This document shows, one piece after another, positions 61,614 through 64,000 of a stretch of DNA of 64,000 bases. The translations under genes were made by a program, and so were the position numbers. Location of the stretch: NCBI GenBank assembly GCA_963667815.1, contig OY764021.1. One strand, given 5' to 3'. The notes beneath the pieces are model-generated. The model was not told the DNA's origin and made no database searches. It saw nothing but the letters and a program-made list of their open reading frames with translations. The DNA is from Saccharicrinis sp963667815 (GTDB lineage Bacteria; Bacteroidota; Bacteroidia; Bacteroidales; Marinilabiliaceae). Positions within the stretch are counted from its first letter, which is position 1. Every line of letters starts with the position of its first letter.

Positions 61614-64000
61614 ATGGATTTTATAATCAAACGAAAAGTTTTAATCAGTATGTTGTTTGTGGCACTAACACTTTTAGGTGTGGTGTCATATAAGAGCTTA
61701 TCTGTAGAATTATATCCGGATACGGAACTACCTATGCTTTTTGTTCAAATAGCAGGTCAAACAGAATCTGATCCTAAATATGTAGAACAAGAAGCCATAA
61801 TACCCATGGAAGGTGTTGTAGGAACATTGGAAGGAATAGAGAAGGTGGAGTCAAGAGTGGGACCGGGAAGAGGAACAATTATTATTTATCTCACTAAAGA
61901 TGTTGATTTTAAATATGCCTATTTAAAACTAGCAGAAAAAGTTCAGGCCTCGCAAAGTTTATTGCCGGATAATTATGTGGCTACAGTGCTCAAAATGGAT
62001 TTGAATGAGTTTACCAATCAGTTCATGAGCATTCAGGTATTAGGTACAGGTGGCGTTGATAGAGTGAGGGCAATTACGGATGATCAAATTGTAGATAAAC
62101 TGGAGAATATTGACGGTGTTGCAGGTGTTGAAGTTTATGGAGGTAGAGAGAAGAGTGTAGAGATTGAATTAAATGAAGACCGGATAGAAGCTTTAGGTTT
62201 AACAGTATCTCAAATCCGATCAAAAATTTTGAGCAATACAGGGTCTAAAACCTTTGCAGGAAGAGTGGTAGATCAAGGACAGTATTTGTTTGTAAATGTG
62301 GATGGGGAGTATAATACCATACGTGATATTGAGAATGTTGTTATTTCAAATGAGGGACCATTACTTTTAAAGGATATTGCCCGGATTAATTTTGGATATA
62401 AGGATGTAACCAGTTACAGTAGAGTGAATTCAAAGGAATCAGTAACGTTAACTGTAACACGCGAAGCATCCGTCAATCAGATCAATCTGTCAGCAAAAAT
62501 TAAGGAACAAATAGCGGCATTAAATCAGCAGTTAGCTCCGGAGGGAGTAGAGGTTGCCATTACTTCAAACAGTGCTGATACCATGGAGGAAAATATAGAC
62601 CAGATCATTGATTTAGCCTTGATAGGAAGTATTTTGGCTGTATTTATTCTGTGGATCTTTTTAAAGAATATACCATTGGTTTCATTGGTGATGTTATCTA
62701 TTCCAATTTCGGTATTCTCGGCATTTAATCTGTTTTATGCTTTTGATATATCAATTAATACGCTGACTTTAATTGGGATAGCATTGGCTGTGGGGATGCT
62801 CATTGATAACAGTATTGTCGTCATGGAGAATATTTATCGGGTCGCCACTATGGAGGACGATAAGGATAAGGCTGTTATAATGGGAACAAAAGAAGTTTGG
62901 CGTGCCATACTTGCAGCAACACTGACCACAATAACCGTATTCTTACCATTTGTATTTTCATCAAATGCAATGTTTAAGCTGGTGGCTAAAAATATAAGTG
63001 TTTCAATTGTAGGAACATTAATTGTGTCATTGGTAGTGGCGCTGTTATTAATTCCAATGATGACGCATGCTGTGCTTTCGTACAGAAAAAAGAACGTACA
63101 GTTACGTTTGCAGCGTTTACCTTTGCATAATCGCTTAATACAAGCATATCTTGTTTTATTAAAAAATGCATTGCGTCTTCCTGCCAGAACTATTAATACA
63201 GCTGTATTTGCATTCTTTATTACCATTTTAGTTAGTTTGGTATTCAGTTATTCTGTCAATAAAGAAGTTGAAACACCAGAGTTTGTAATAAATATTGAGC
63301 GACCTTCTGGATCTACATTGGAAGGAACAGATTTTATAGTTCAGGAATTTGAAAAAAGACTGGAAAATATTGCTGAGAAAGATAAACTTGTTAGTCAGGT
63401 GTATGAAGAAAAAGCAAGTCTTACGGTTCAGTTAAAAGAAGATTACAAGAAAGACTCAGATCGTTCTTTAGGAGAAATTAAAGCTGATATTCAAAGCAAA
63501 CTATACGGATTTGAAGACTCTGAAATTGTTTTAGAACAAGGGAGTACAGGACAATCCGGAGGTGGAGGAGGAGGCGCCGGTTTTGGTGCCAATCCCGGTA
63601 TGAACTTAATGGGGATGTTTGGTATAGGTCAGCAAAACGAATCTGTGGTGATTAAAGGTGAGAACTTTGACAAGATGTTGTTGCTGGCTGAAGACATCAA
63701 ATATATTCTTGAAGACAATATTGAGGATTTAAATTATGTTAGAGTAAGTGCCAGTTCAGCTCGTCCCGAAGTGCATTTGGAGTTTAACCCGGGCTTAATG
63801 AGTATGTATGGTGTTACGCCACAAAATGTACTTTCCGAATTAAGTGTATTTCAAAATGAAGTGCGTTCAGGAGGTGTATTGAAAATTGACAATGATGAAT
63901 ATGATATTGTTATAAAAACCAATACTCCTGAGGAGGAAGAAGAAGAGAATGCCGCTAAGACTTATGATGATTTAAAGGAATTGAATGTTCAATCCAATAC
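61614..64000 (+). CDS. Second RND-family efflux permease (3' end beyond window)
   Basis: An open frame of 795 codons from the ATG at 61614, with no stop before the window end. It starts DFIIKRKVLISMLFVALTLLGVVSYKSLSVELYPDTELP, then periplasmic loop sequence, and later MLIDNSIVVMENIYR and the second periplasmic domain with a Gly-rich stretch near 63555-63600. The two consecutive permease genes may encode subunits of a heteromeric pump like MdtBC. Only the C-terminal quarter is missing. Confidence 0.9.
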   Translation, partial: MDFIIKRKVLISMLFVALTLLGVVSYKSLSVELYPDTELPMLFVQIAGQTESDPKYVEQEAIIPMEGVVGTLEGIEKVESRVGPGRGTIIIYLTKDVDFKYAYLKLAEKVQASQSLLPDNYVATVLKMDLNEFTNQFMSIQVLGTGGVDRVRAITDDQIVDKLENIDGVAGVEVYGGREKSVEIELNEDRIEALGLTVSQIRSKILSNTGSKTFAGRVVDQGQYLFVNVDGEYNTIRDIENVVISNEGPLLLKDIARINFGYKDVTSYSRVNSKESVTLTVTREASVNQINLSAKIKEQIAALNQQLAPEGVEVAITSNSADTMEENIDQIIDLALIGSILAVFILWIFLKNIPLVSLVMLSIPISVFSAFNLFYAFDISINTLTLIGIALAVGMLIDNSIVVMENIYRVATMEDDKDKAVIMGTKEVWRAILAATLTTITVFLPFVFSSNAMFKLVAKNISVSIVGTLIVSLVVALLLIPMMTHAVLSYRKKNVQLRLQRLPLHNRLIQAYLVLLKNALRLPARTINTAVFAFFITILVSLVFSYSVNKEVETPEFVINIERPSGSTLEGTDFIVQEFEKRLENIAEKDKLVSQVYEEKASLTVQLKEDYKKDSDRSLGEIKADIQSKLYGFEDSEIVLEQGSTGQSGGGGGGAGFGANPGMNLMGMFGIGQQNESVVIKGENFDKMLLLAEDIKYILEDNIEDLNYVRVSASSARPEVHLEFNPGLMSMYGVTPQNVLSELSVFQNEVRSGGVLKIDNDEYDIVIKTNTPEEEEEENAAKTYDDLKELNVQSN

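Noticed and set aside
1..64000. tRNA or rRNA genes
   Set aside because: No cloverleaf with a TTCGANNC arm or rRNA stretch was recognised by eye; a covariance-model scan would be needed to exclude them fully.

Overview
The window looks like chromosome from a Bacteroidota, probably of the Bacteroidales/Marinilabiliales type. The reasons are AT-rich DNA, genes without clear Shine-Dalgarno sites, lipoproteins with Bacteroidota-style lipoboxes, a TTG-N19-TAnnTTTG promoter, an arm-domain tyrosine integrase, and paired PPi-type phosphofructokinases. Species cannot be named from the sequence alone.

Region 1 (1-22,300) is an integrated virus-like element, visibly more GC-rich than its flanks. It holds a structural module with several single-membrane-span proteins, a capsid candidate with an Arg-rich arm and its own terminator, a membrane-anchored murein-degrading protein and a repeat-rich fibre/spike. 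A 'cargo' module follows: an m6A/m5C fusion methyltransferase, a second m5C methyltransferase, a Strawberry-notch helicase and a polyvalent protein with an HEWGH motif. Then come a histone-H1-like protein, a RadA-like ATPase, a lysis cassette (coiled-coil membrane protein, holin, GH108 endolysin) and an integrase. No tail, portal or large terminase gene is visible, so a tailless, perhaps membrane-containing, virus is the favoured reading. Four enzyme units carry a shared tag of the form K-L/I-R-A-K-A-I-x-I-K-Q-K-Q-L at their C-terminal ends.

Region 2 (22,465-35,722) is the most unusual part: an integron-like array of 12 gene cassettes in one orientation, separated by 82-204 bp palindromic sites. 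Each cassette begins with GTT plus a private 6-7 bp and ends with the exact reverse complement of its own beginning (9-10 bp). The matching arms therefore lie across the gene and not within a site. That is expected if each cassette was once a circle closed at a folded attC-like site and inserted by crossover next to GTT. Only 3 of the 12 starts fit the classical GTTRRRY box. Cargo includes an HNH nuclease with a PD-(D/E)XK-like protein, an Mrr-like nuclease, a HEPN protein, an MBL-fold enzyme with a membrane partner, lipoproteins, an XRE/membrane/lipoprotein fusion, and a tandemly duplicated cassette with no evident protein gene. A tyrosine recombinase gene (the element's integrase) lies divergently at the array head.

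Region 3 (about 35,800-38,400) is an IS91-like element, a Y2 HUH transposase with a tyrosine recombinase, that truncates the last site and abuts a remnant of an IS110-family transposase.

Region 4 (38,749-64,000) is ordinary chromosome: an epimerase-like gene, an ECF sigma factor, a glycosyltransferase, two divergent phosphofructokinases, an Rrf2 regulator, rsmE and a sensor kinase. It ends in a probable envelope-stress/export cluster: ECF sigma factor, small membrane protein, two Spy-like proteins, ABC ATPase and permease, TolC, membrane-fusion protein and two RND permeases, the last cut by the window end.
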